A stretch of 64,000 nucleotides of DNA. It comes from Ceratodon purpureus (taxonomy: Eukaryota > Streptophyta > Bryopsida > Pseudoditrichales > Ditrichaceae). How positions within the stretch are numbered: position 1 is the stretch's first letter; each line of letters opens with the position of its first letter. The notes under the pieces were generated by a model. It saw only the letters and a program-made list of their open reading frames with translations, was not told the origin of the DNA and searched no databases. This document shows positions 9,899-19,761 of this stretch, piece by piece. The stretch spans positions 17,921,199 to 17,985,198 of the forward strand of contig CM026422.1 of assembly GCA_014871385.1 (NCBI GenBank), given 5' to 3'. The position numbers and the translations under genes were made by a program.

Positions 9899-11830
9899 AT
9901 GGTGCAAGAGAAGAAGCGGAAATCCAGGGTTCCTCATACACCAACCAGGAGATTGAGCCGCAATGTGGTGATCGACTCCGACTACAGTGACGAAGGCGAA
10001 GGATCCGGGACACCAACCTCACATGCCGAAGCAGATTTGGAAAGCATTGCCCAAGCGTTTGACGTGGGAAACTATGAGTGGGATGTCCCACTGGATCTCA
10101 CGGGAATCCCGGGACCATTGCAAGCTTCCATGGTTAAGGTTGCTCCAGCGATCGTTGGCCGCGAAGCCGAGTACGATGCGGCGTTCTTCAGTGAGCAGGT
10201 TGGTAATCACTTTCTTTGATTCGCATAAGCTTGCTTCCTCCCCACTATGTTTCAATTTAATTCTTCTTCGTTTCCTAAAGACTTCGGCCCATACTGTTTC
10301 TCAGCTTGCTGCATAAGTTTGAATTGGACAATTGGAAGTTCATGCTTGCGGTCCAGTTTCTGCTTGCGGTCCAGTTTCATGCTTGCGGTCCAGTTTCATG
10401 CTTGCGGTCCAGTTTCATGCTTGCGGTCCAGTTTCATGCTTGCGGTCCAGTTTCATGCTTGCGGTCCAGTTGGAAGTTCATGCTTGCGGTCCAGTTTCAT
10501 GCTTGCGGTCCAGTTTGAAGTTCATGCTTGCGGTCCCATACTGTTTCTAGTTTCTTTCAGCTTACTCTCCATTTTGTTTGAATTTGATTTTACTCTAAAT
10601 TGCGGAATCTTGCGGTCCAGCTTGTTTCAATAAGACTTCTTTATTTTTCAGGTTGGCTTGTGCAACAAAGGTGCCATGGTCGACGACGTTGGAATTGTTT
10701 ACCCGCACATTTTGGACAGTGACATCACCAAGATCTGGAGGGTTGGAAATCAAGCAAACCGCTTTGAGATTATCAACTGCACCGACAAGGAGCAGGCTCG
10801 GTTATTCAGCAAACACTGCTACGAAGTCTATGGACACAGCCCCGACAACAAGTACTACTCCATGCGGTTTTTGAAGGGTGCCTTTGCAACATTCGTGCAC
10901 GGATTGGAGGTCAACTGGGTGGCTGAAGCACTGCATTGTCGGAGCAGACGCATTGCCACGGCATTGAAGAATCCCCGCAAGCTTGGCCCCATCGCACTCC
11001 GCCGCCAAGTTGAGGGCCTATGCGGCATCATTCGAAGCATGTCCACAGCATCTCCATCTCCACCGACAGTGGAAACCTTGGTCGATGCAGCGGAAAAGGC
11101 GGCGCAACTTGCGGCAGCAGATGAGATATCCGCAGCGGAGGGGCTTCGTGCACTTCAGAAGGAGAAGGATGACGCTGAGGCAGTTCTGAGAAGATACTCC
11201 ACCAAGGATGTAGGAGATGCCGAAGCAGCGAGTGCCGCAGCCGTGTTGGAGCAGAAAAGGCTCTTCCAATCGGGGACTCCAGCGGATTACAAGGCCCAGA
11301 TGGAAGTGGTCCGGTCCACCGCCGAAAAATTCGCTGATTTGCAGGAGGCCGTGATGACCGCTCGATTTACCATCGACCGTCTTGCTCAGGAGAATGGGCC
11401 ACTCTCCATGGCTGCTGCGGTTTTCAAGCAATCCCAGGTGGCACGTGCTGTAGCTGATGCGGCATTCAAGAAGGCACGGATGGATAATTTGGTGTTGCGT
11501 CCCAAGTCTTTGTTCCAGTACCTGCATCGACAGTCGGTACCACCGGTTGGAGTCGCAAGTTTGAAGGATTGGTGCTCGATGTGCTCAAAGGGATTCGTGG
11601 CTGGGGCTGCTGTGCTCGGATCATGTGGTTGCCTTTTCCATAACACTTGTGTTGCAGAGATGATTGAATCCAAGTGTCACCGTTGCCTCTTTTGCGACAC
11701 AGATCTTGACGCATCGTGGGTTGCACAGTGGGGCGGGCAGTTGACTCCTGAGCAGGATCGTTGGATGGAGCAAACAGTGGACCTTGTCAAGCGTGTTGGA
11801 GAACCGTACCCCCCAGCTGCAAGGAACTAG
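9899..11830 (+). CDS. RING-like coiled-coil protein, copy 2 (unrecognised family)
   Basis: Two exons, 9899-10198 and 10652-11830, give 492 aa. The ATG at 9899 has a good plant context (GCCATGG). The intron (CAG|GTTGGT ... TTTTTCAG|GTTGGC) falls between FFSEQ and VGLCNKG, where copy 1 reads straight through FFRDVVGLCDQG. Layout matches copy 1: basic head, acidic patch, helical domain with WRVG and VNWVAEA, coiled-coil middle, then a RING-like finger at 408-448 (CSMC, CGCLFHNTC, CLFC) and W-x-x-Q-W. The intron is swollen by a 19-bp minisatellite. The gene sits between the arms of inverted repeat 1. Function is unknown; zinc binding is inferred from the Cys/His pattern. Confidence 0.85.
10340..10537. 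repeat. 19-bp minisatellite inside intron of RING-like copy 2
   Basis: About ten copies of a 19-bp unit, CATGCTTGCGGTCCAGTTT, lie head to tail, with a few units extended by GGAAGTT/GAAGTT. A lone CTTGCGGTCCAG recurs at about 10611, just before the 3' splice site. The array accounts for nearly half of the 453-bp intron. Open frames through it (HACGPVS-type repeats) are artefacts. Confidence 0.95.
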
Positions 11831-12254
11831 ATGAAAGTTGTGGTTCACTTTATATGCTGAAGCCTAGATTAGAACTCTAAGTTACTTCTAGAGCCCGTTT
11901 ATCCCGGAACTTACTTTCTATCTCCTACTGTCTGTACGTAGAATGAAGCCCCTCAAACATTGAACATGCACATTTTGAGTCTTAATTGGTTGTTGCTAAT
12001 TTTTCTGTGGAAATTGGTGACAAGTGATTCGGTAATCCCATTGAGTGAGTGGAGCTTACCTCTCCCGGGACTTCAAAGAGTATGATGTGTTTAAAAACTT
12101 ATAAGGTTCTAAATATTAAAATTGCATGTGTAATTTCAGTTTAATTTGTTTGATTTGCTTAAGCTTGCTATCCACTTTGTTCCAATTTGATTTGATTTGA
12201 TTTGCTCAAGCTTACTTTCCAGATTGTTCAATATGGTGTCGGCTACTGCTTAAT
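11831..12254. other. 3' flank of RING-like copy 2
   Basis: This contains the presumed 3' UTR. At 12120-12230 it has repeated GATTTGCTTAAGCTTGC / TTTGATTTGATTTG motifs that also appear, diverged, at the start of the gene's own intron (about 10215-10260) and, reversed, in the 3' flank of copy 1. No additional gene is seen. Confidence 0.5.
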
Positions 12255-14031
12255 TTAGAATTTCAGTTTTTATGCAATCCCGGGTTTGGAATATGGAGAT
12301 GCTTATTAGTTATGTAGACGTAAGATAAGCCTTGAAGCCTGATATGCTTGGGCAATGATTTAACGCCCTTGCCTAATTTGGCGTCCACTTAAAGCCATTA
12401 GAAATTTTTCATTTTTTTATTTTTTTAAATTTTTAGCATCTCAGATTTGATATAAGTATGCTCGAAACGTTCACCATCTCGTCAAAGCCTTGGTGGCTTG
12501 GTGTTCCGAGGCTTCGGACCGAACTGACGTGGCAGCCCCAGGGTGCTGGTGCCGGGTTCGAATCCACCCTCCGACACCCACCCCACCACGCTTTCGGTTC
12601 GCCAGTAGACGGTGCAAAAATAAATCTTTTTTTTTAATTTTTTAATTTCCAGAATGAAGGTTTTGATATAAGTATGCTCGGAACATTCACCATCTCGTCA
12701 AAGCCTTGGTGGCTTGGTGTTCCGAGGCTTCGGGATTTGAACTGCCGTGGCAGCCCCAGGGCGCTGGTGCCGGGTTCGAATCCACCCTCCGACACCCACC
12801 CCACCACGCTTTCGGTGCCCAGTTGTCGGTGCAAAAATAAATCTTTTTTTTTTAATTTTTTAATTTCCAGAATGGAGGTTTTGATATAAGTATGCTCGGA
12901 ACATTCACCATCTCGTCAAAGCCTTGGTGGCTTGGTGTTCCGAGGCTTCGGGATTTGAACTGCCGTGGCAGCCCCAGGGCGCTAGTGCCGGGTTCGAATC
13001 CACCCTCCGACACCCACCCCACCACGCTTTCGGGTGCCCAGTTGTCGGTGCAAAAAATATTTTTTTATTTTAGTTTTTTCTTTTATAAATGATTTTCACT
13101 GAGGTGTTCTTTTACTGGATATGAAGATATTACTATCACCATATGAAAGTTTGCAGGTTCGTCCACGTGTGAACAAATACTTGTTTATATTTTCTGAGAA
13201 AATAAGATTTGTCTTTGCAAAAAATAAGTTTTTGGTATTTGAGTATTTAAAAAAATTCTCTCCTAAATAACCTTGCATGGCTTGATTTAAGCTTGATAAA
13301 TATTAATTAAAAAAACTTTTCATGTTTCTATTTTTTATTGATAGAATTTTATTTTTATTTTTATTCTTAGATTTATTTGTAAATAAACCTACTACCCTAT
13401 TATAATAATGGACTATAAAGTCACAAGATAATGTGGTTTGGACTAATGTATTCATATGATTTTTTGTAGGTGAAACGAATGGAAAGGGATGAAAATTACC
13501 AAATTGGATGGAAACTTGCAAGGAAGAATGAATGTTTATGAACCTAATAAATGAAAATCACCATAGTAAACAATCCCACTTTATTCAATCCGACACCTAT
13601 AGTGGGTGGCTTGGAAACCGTACCAATTTTAGATTGGTAGGCTCGGTGGGGATCTATAAAAAGAATTCAATTTTGGAAGATGGATAAAGTGTACAGAAAA
13701 GTGGACCAATTGGCATAATTAAGTTTGGATTAATACTGAATTAGTTATGAATTTTGGAAGGGGAACTTGTAGGTGGCTCAAGAACTGCTCGGCCTAAAAT
13801 GTACACCATAAGTACATAGAAATTTGAAATTGCAAGCTATAATGTACCTTCTGCTTGGAGAGGTCTACCCTACGATTTGAGGCCCTTGCGTGGGTTTTGA
13901 GCTACATATCCTATAGGTTGGTTTTCAATATCCATATGCATGGTACCTTTAAAAGATATTCTCTTCATTTGCACAAAGTTCCAAAGAATCCAAGTTCCCG
14001 GCTAGGGTGGTCATTCTTTCGCCAGTTTGCT
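12255..14031. repeat. Right arm of large inverted repeat 1
   Basis: Reverse complement of 7371-8930. It differs by scattered substitutions and by three rather than two ~217-bp tRNA-like units. Outside 14031 the similarity stops and unique DNA with GGATGGAT-rich sequence follows. I saw no target-site duplication next to either arm. Confidence 0.9.
12447..13052 (+). repeat. Three tandem ~217-bp tRNA-like units in right arm
   Basis: Units begin at TTGATATAAG (12447, 12663 and 12881), giving periods of 216 and 218 bp. Each has an exact B box (GGTTCGAATCC) and a T-rich end. The second and third units are closer to each other than to the first. Copy-number change by unequal exchange explains the length difference between the two arms. 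Confidence 0.8.
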
Positions 14032-14129
14032 CGTGGGTTAGTTCTTGGGGCAATGGGGGCAGGAAATCAAAATCCAGATTTGGGATTAGCTAGAATAACG
14101 GCACTAGGGTGAACATGAAGTAATCATAG

Positions 14130-14510
14130 ATTTTGGGTTCTTGTGTGTTGACGGTTGGGAATTTTCAAGACGGTTGATCGTTGTCTGCAGGTTTTTCTTG
14201 GATAGAAACTTAAAATTTTGGATGAAAAATGGATGGATAGAAAATGGATGGATGAGAAATGGATGGATCAAATATAGATGGAGGAGAAATGGATGGATCA
14301 ATTATGAATGGATGGAAGTTTGTCAAGGAACTGGAGAACTTTGACATAGGAATTTGCAATATTGGCAATGCATGACAATTATGCAATTTTTTATTTTTCA
14401 ATATGTTGCTAATTCAATGTCATCAAAGGAAAGGGACATGATATAAGATAGAATAAGAAAATGAGGTTGAAGTGGGTCAGAACAATTACTTGATTTATTC
14501 AAATTTAAAA
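14130..14510 (+). repeat. Dispersed ~370-bp repeat, copy A
   Basis: Similar to 19384-19760 in the same orientation (about 80-85 percent by eye, with indels). It includes a shared TTGGGTTCTT start, a block of GGATGGATGAAAAATGG-type repeats of different length in the two copies, and a shared tail with GCATGACAATTATGC and ATATGTTGCTAATTC. A fragment of the same family recurs near 14745-14810. No coding capacity; probably an unclassified non-autonomous element. Confidence 0.7.
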
Positions 14511-15866
14511 GAATTTTAATTGTGAACTCATCCTACGGTGGATAGTTTCAGTGAAACATGGATGAAAAATAAAGTTTCAATGAAACATCAAAGTGAACTA
14601 ATCTTTCTGTGCAGTACTGTGCATAGAAATAAATCCAATAAAAATCAAATGGAAAAAAAGGATCGAAGGTAGGCAAGCTGAGAAAAAGAATCCATATTTG
14701 CTGAAATTTAAATGAAACATCGATTTTTCTTAATTCATGCAGTAGATGGATGAAAATTGGATGGATGGAAGTTTGTCAAGCAAATGACATAGGAATTTGC
14801 AGCATTTACAGTGCAATCCAATTGAGAATACCAATTCTGCAAGGAATGAGTATTTGAACTTTGGATGCATCTCATCTGTACATCAATGGCAATGTCACTT
14901 TTAAACCGTAAACCTCCGACATTCCAAGCTCAAAACGATGCTTATTACCCTAAAAATTACCATTGTGTACAACAACTTCCCCAATACATAATCTGCTACC
15001 ACCAGAGAATTATAAAATACAACCTCAAAGGACGTTGTCAAATTTTACTAAACGTTAGCGCTTTCTAGTGTCAGCATCATAAAGGCGGCTTTAAGATTGA
15101 GGTGATCATGGTTGCAAATTATCCACTATGCTTCTTTGAGTCAGATTCCTTCAATCACGTACTACAAGGGTTGACTACTGTGATAAGCATGAACTGGAGA
15201 ATTTGGGTAGGAGATCAGGTTCAGGGACACATGAGATCGATTGATCGGGGCGTTCCCATCAAGCAGCAATACTCCATGTCCTTTCCAAGGTGAGAGCCGA
15301 CTTTTGAAACCGGATTTGCAAATCAGTCCAAAAAAATTAAAAGGTTTAATAATGCTGGAGCCGAACTACCAAAGGCAGAATTCACATTTTGATCGCATTT
15401 TCTAGGCTCCACTGACTAGGACCTTCTCAATCAACTTGTACATGTTGCATGGGCTGGGCGGCGTTGACACACTCCGTCATGATGGTTGAAGGATGTGTAC
15501 CGAAAACAGTGACTGGGCGGGAGAATTTATGAAATTCACCACTCTAATTCATCGTTTGAACTTACAACATCAAGGGTACAGTCCAGGACCCTCCATCATC
15601 GATCCTCACCCCATTAGAGCCACGCGATTAATCCACCCCACTTCATTGATTAAACAGACCACATCACGAATACGTAAGTTGACTTATTCCAATGTTCATA
15701 CAATGATAATACATCTGACTAAGAAGGACAGGGACTTCAGGATATTAGACTCACACCTCCAGGAAGATGTTCTCTCATTCTCTACGCCCTGCAACCAACT
15801 TTCTCATTCAACCCCGCATCTTCTCTCCCAAACTCCTCCTTAATTCTGCTGTAGCAATCTAGCTCG
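14511..15866. other. Intergenic region upstream of RING-like copy 3
   Basis: Moderately AT-rich. Reading frames at 14865-15068, 15102-15293 and 15493-15843 show no domain, no plausible splice sites and no good start context, so I do not call them. The promoter of the gene starting at 15867 must lie in the last few hundred bases. Confidence 0.4.
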
Positions 15867-18092
15867 ATGAGGAAAAGCAAGAAGCCACAGCGAGTGCTTG
15901 TGCCAGCAGTTCAGGCGAGTTCTAGTGAGACTAGCTCCTTCGAAACACCTCTGAGTTCTGATTTCATCAATCCATCGATTTGGGCTGAGGCATTCGACTT
16001 GAGCGGAGTAGGTGAGAATATGAGGAAGCACCTCACAACCGTGGCTCCGTTTCTACTAGGAGATGCCGCAGTCTATAGTTCTGAGTTTTTCGCTGACGTG
16101 GGAGGGTTGTGTAGCAACGGCGTCCCATTCAAGAAGTTGAGAGATGAGCACAAGCTCCCTTTGGAAGCCATTGTGGGCACCTATCCGCTCAACAAGAATG
16201 AAAATCGGCACCCTCTCCGCCACATGACTGATGATGTAGCCGCAAGAGCTCTTCGGATGTACCAGCGTGTCTATGGCGGGACTGCTCCAGACAACGGAGA
16301 ATTCGGGACTGCCTTCGTCAGGGGCTTGATGCTTGACGCAAAACGGTGGAAGATCAACTGGGCCGAAGGTGCGGCAGAGATCGCGAAGGTATGTTTCTTG
16401 CATACAGTTTCCTACCCCATTCTACTGTCAATGCACGTTCATGATTTTCGTCTTGTTCCTCAACTGTCGATGCGTTCCCACGATTTTTGTCTTGTTCATT
16501 ACTAACTGCGAGTTTGGATGAAGCAGAGCCGCCTCAAGACCCCTGTCTTGAATCCAGGGAAGCTCACCCCACCGTGCTTGCGCGAGCAGATCCAAGCCAT
16601 GTTGAAGTTGTTCAGGGCAGTGGTCGACAAGATGGTCCGCGAGAAGAATGCGGCAGCGAAGCCCTTGCAAGCCGAGGGAGCTGTGTCGCGACCAGTGGGC
16701 ATACATCGACAGCCACGTAGTGCAGTGACGTCGGAGGAAGCACGTCGCAAGTCCCCGCTTGGCAAGCTAAATGTGGTGGTGAAGGGTCCCACCGAAGCAG
16801 TGCCTCAGACTCCCCCAACCTCACCAACGCAGCCACGTGAGAGGAAGCCCACGGAGAGGAGTGTAGTTGCTTCGCTGGAGATCAAGCCTTCAGCCCAAGG
16901 TTCTGAACAACTGCGTAAGCAGCGTTTCATAAAGGAGGCCGCATTAGTCAAGGTGAAAGACGAGTTAGAGCGTGCTGAAATCGCGCTCGCTATGCGGGAG
17001 ACCAACCGCCAGGAGCTGTTGCGCTTGGAGCAATCAAAATGGGAGGAATTCGCCGGGATCCAGCAATCCAAGCAAGGCATGGTACTGGACGACGCCTCGA
17101 AGAAGGTGGTTGATACACGCCTGCGATCTCTCATGGAGGATGCGGTTGCCATCTCCACAAAGCTCGCGGCCTTGGTCCCCGAGATATCGCACTGGACTTT
17201 GGAAGCTGCAAACTTGCGATTGCAGTTGACCCCGCTTCAGGAGTCTGTTAACGAACTGAGCGCCAGAATTGACGTCCTCGTGGTGGCAGAGAGCTGCATA
17301 CGCCCACGACAATTCTATTCGACATTCCCAGTAAAACTTGATGAAATGGTCCCGCTGAAGATGGACCTCCCATGTGCAGAATGCGGTCGTTATTGGGCGG
17401 ATATGGCTCTGGTGAACCTACCTTGCGGCTGCCTTTTTCACCCGAGCTGCCTGTTCCAAGTTGCTTTATCCTCCAAACCTTGTTGTCCTGGATGCAACAC
17501 TAAGCCTTCTGTAGGCTGGATGGGCCAATGGGGCTTTAAATCAAACTTTGCTACAGCTGAGGCAGCATCATTGGCCGTTAATAGATCAGGCTGGGCGCCT
17601 CCTTTGACTCGCATCGAGGCCATGGCTATCAGTACTAAGCGCAAGATCGTTGACGCATCGCCCAGCAAACTTTCCTCCCCCAAACGACTCTGCCATGCAA
17701 GCATGTTCACAAAGCAGCCCGACGTTGAAGACAACGCGCACATCGCTTTGGCACCTGATATCCCTCCACGTGCTGCCGTGGGAGGTGTCGACGCTGATGC
17801 TTTGACATGCGCTCTTACCCTTCACAGCAAGTCACAGGTTGAAGTGGGAGAGGAAGTAGCAAGTGCCAGCCCGCACCATGCACAGTGCGCAACTACAGCA
17901 AAGGGAGTAGAAAGTGACACTGTCATGCACCCAAGCCAATACGCTGTATCATCTGGCCCCACTGAACCCACGGATGCACAGGAAACCTCGCGGGACGGAA
18001 CTGTAGGTGAAACAACTCGTACAGAGTATGGGGATATTCTCAACATCGCAAGTGAGGCGGCAGCAGAAGCAATTCCAACTACACCATCATGA
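15867..18092 (+). CDS. RING-like coiled-coil protein, copy 3 with long C-terminal tail
   Basis: Two exons, 15867-16388 and 16527-18092, give 695 aa. The 138-bp intron has AAG|GTATGT and AAGCAG|AGC ends and keeps frame. The helical domain is recognisable (FDLSGV, FFADVGGLC, KINWAEGA; compare FDLAGI, FFRDVVGLC, QVNWVAEA in copy 1) but diverged. Then come a Pro/Ser/Thr/Lys-rich linker (about 215-295), a coiled coil (about 300-430) and the RING-like finger at 457-497 (CAEC, CGCLFHPSC, CPGC) followed by WMGQW. About 190 aa of low-complexity tail follow, absent from copies 1 and 2. The intron position differs from copy 2. Function is unknown. Confidence 0.85.
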
Positions 18093-18321
18093 TCATAAGA
18101 GTGAGCGTAGTTTAGTACAACGTAGAGGGGCAGTCTTAACAAACCTAGGGGGTTTGGTGCAGCCAGAAGATGAAAAAAAACCAGAGTCGGTGGCTCCTTA
18201 TAACACCACCGTGTGATAAGTATCTATCCGCTCCACTTCAATGGAACTTGAAACGCTGCTTTTTTCACAACATTCCAAAACTTCGTGAATGCTGTTTATC
18301 TAGAAGTCGATGGTATGAATG
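18093..18321. other. 3' flank of RING-like copy 3
   Basis: Short downstream region, presumably 3' UTR. Nothing else recognised. Confidence 0.4.
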
Positions 18322-18590
18322 GTACAATAATCAATCCATGGTAATAGGCCGCTGCTTACGTGACTTCTGATTCCTGTTTTAAAGACACATATGCATTAAT
18401 CGTTTTCTTTCTTTATTGCTTGCTGAAGCAAGCAAGAGAAACTACATTAACCCAAAGTTCTATTTTCAAGTTATTGGAGAAGTTCTATGCACACTTTTGA
18501 AGAAAGGATTAGCCTACTTTCTGGTACCTTCAAGTTTTATTTTGTGGATGTTGCTTGAATCCGCCCTTAATTAAATTCTTTTTGTTTTTT
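18322..18590 (+). repeat. ~270-bp repeat family, unit 1 (isolated)
   Basis: First of five diverged units (others near 19762, 20098, 20515 and 20782). Shared landmarks in order: CCATGGTA, GCCGCTGCTT, CATATGCAT, the self-complementary CTTGCTGAAGCAAG, AAGTTCTATGC, GAAGAAAGGATTAG, then a T/C-rich end. No coding frame is conserved between units. Confidence 0.7.
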
Positions 18591-19254
18591 CCTTTTTTTT
18601 TGGTTTTTATATTTTTTGAGTGTGTTGTGGAGTTTTACAACCTCTGGTTTTAGAATCATAAATTAACTCTAAAATATATTGAGGTTCTATGAAGTTAAGA
18701 GCGGTGACTTATGCAATTCTACGCTTTTTGGCTTCATGAATTACAAGCTCAGCCATCTTGCTATAAAATAAATGACTATAGACAACTGAGGTATAAAGCA
18801 ATAGAGTGTAAGGCAATAGATATTTATATATACATTGTAATGAATAAAAATAATAATACAATTACTTGAACTAGCTTTTGCTTTACCTTTCAAAATAAAA
18901 GTAATTTCAAAAGTATTAAGTATGTAGTAAATTCAAAAAAAATAAAAACATGCATTAAATTTAAAAGTATAAAAATGCATATAATATTCCAAAAATGTAA
19001 AAGTATGTACTCCCTCCATCTCACTAAAAGAGCACGGTTTGATAAAATAATATGTCTCAAAAAAAAAAGTGGTTTTTAAATTTGGCCAACTTATTTCTAA
19101 ATTTGGCAGCCTATTTCTAAATTTGTTATCACTTATTTCTAAATTTGTCCAACTTGTTTCTAAATTCAGAATTGTCCTTAAATCTGCTATTATTACCAAA
19201 CCATGATCTTTTATGTATTAAAACAAGGTGAAAACTTTATGTTCTAAAACTGTA
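18591..19254. other. AT-rich spacer
   Basis: AT-rich DNA with A/T homopolymer runs. Near 19075-19165 it has four diverged ~23-bp copies of a TATTTCTAAATTTG-containing word. No gene is seen. Confidence 0.4.
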
Positions 19255-19357
19255 GATGGTGCCCCAACTAGTGCAGTTGGGGGCCCCAACTAATGCAGTT
19301 GGGACCTCCAACTAATGCAGTTGGGACCTCCAACTAATGCAGCTGGGGGCCCCCACT
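19255..19357. repeat. 22-bp tandem repeat with self-complementary ends
   Basis: About four to five head-to-tail units built on CCAACTAATGCAGTTGGGAC. The CCAACT and AGTTGG ends of each unit are complementary, so each can form a hairpin. Units differ by a few bases (GCCCC versus ACCTCC joins). Confidence 0.9.
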
Positions 19358-19383
19358 TCCACATTGTATTCATTAAATTGGCA

Positions 19384-19760
19384 AATCTTGTTTATATTTG
19401 CCGTGGTCTCTGGGTTCTTATCTGTTGATGGTTAGGAATTTTCTAGAGGGTTGATTGTTGTCTACAGGTTTTTTTTGGGGTACAATTTTAATTTCTTGGA
19501 TGAAAAATGGATGGATAAAAAATGTATGAATGGATGAAAAATAGATGGATGAAAAATGGTTGGATGCAAGGGGTTCAGGCACTGAAGAACTCTCACATTA
19601 GGAATTTGCAGTATTGACAATGCATGACAATTATGCGATATTTTATTTTTCAATATGTTGCTAATTCCATGTCATCAAGGGAAAGGGAGATGATATAAGA
19701 CAGAATAAAAAATGAGGTCGGAGTGGGTCAGAACAATTACTTGATTTATTGAAATTTAAT
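19384..19760 (+). repeat. Dispersed ~370-bp repeat, copy B
   Basis: Partner of 14130-14510, same orientation. Its internal GGATGGATGAAAAATGG block differs in copy number. It directly abuts unit 2 of the ~340-bp repeat array. Confidence 0.7.
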
Positions 19761-19761
19761 A

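Noticed and set aside
10340-10537. Possible CRISPR-like array
   Set aside because: Head-to-tail 19-bp units without unique spacers, within a eukaryotic intron; it is a minisatellite.
10247-10633. Repetitive HACGPVS / CLRSSF peptides in all three forward frames
   Set aside because: They come from the 19-bp intronic minisatellite (19 is not a multiple of 3, so every frame repeats); the splice sites show it is an intron.
7371-14031. LTR retrotransposon with long terminal repeats
   Set aside because: The long repeats are inverted, not direct, and no gag-pol, primer-binding site or polypurine tract lies between them. The same holds for 41,719-50,458.
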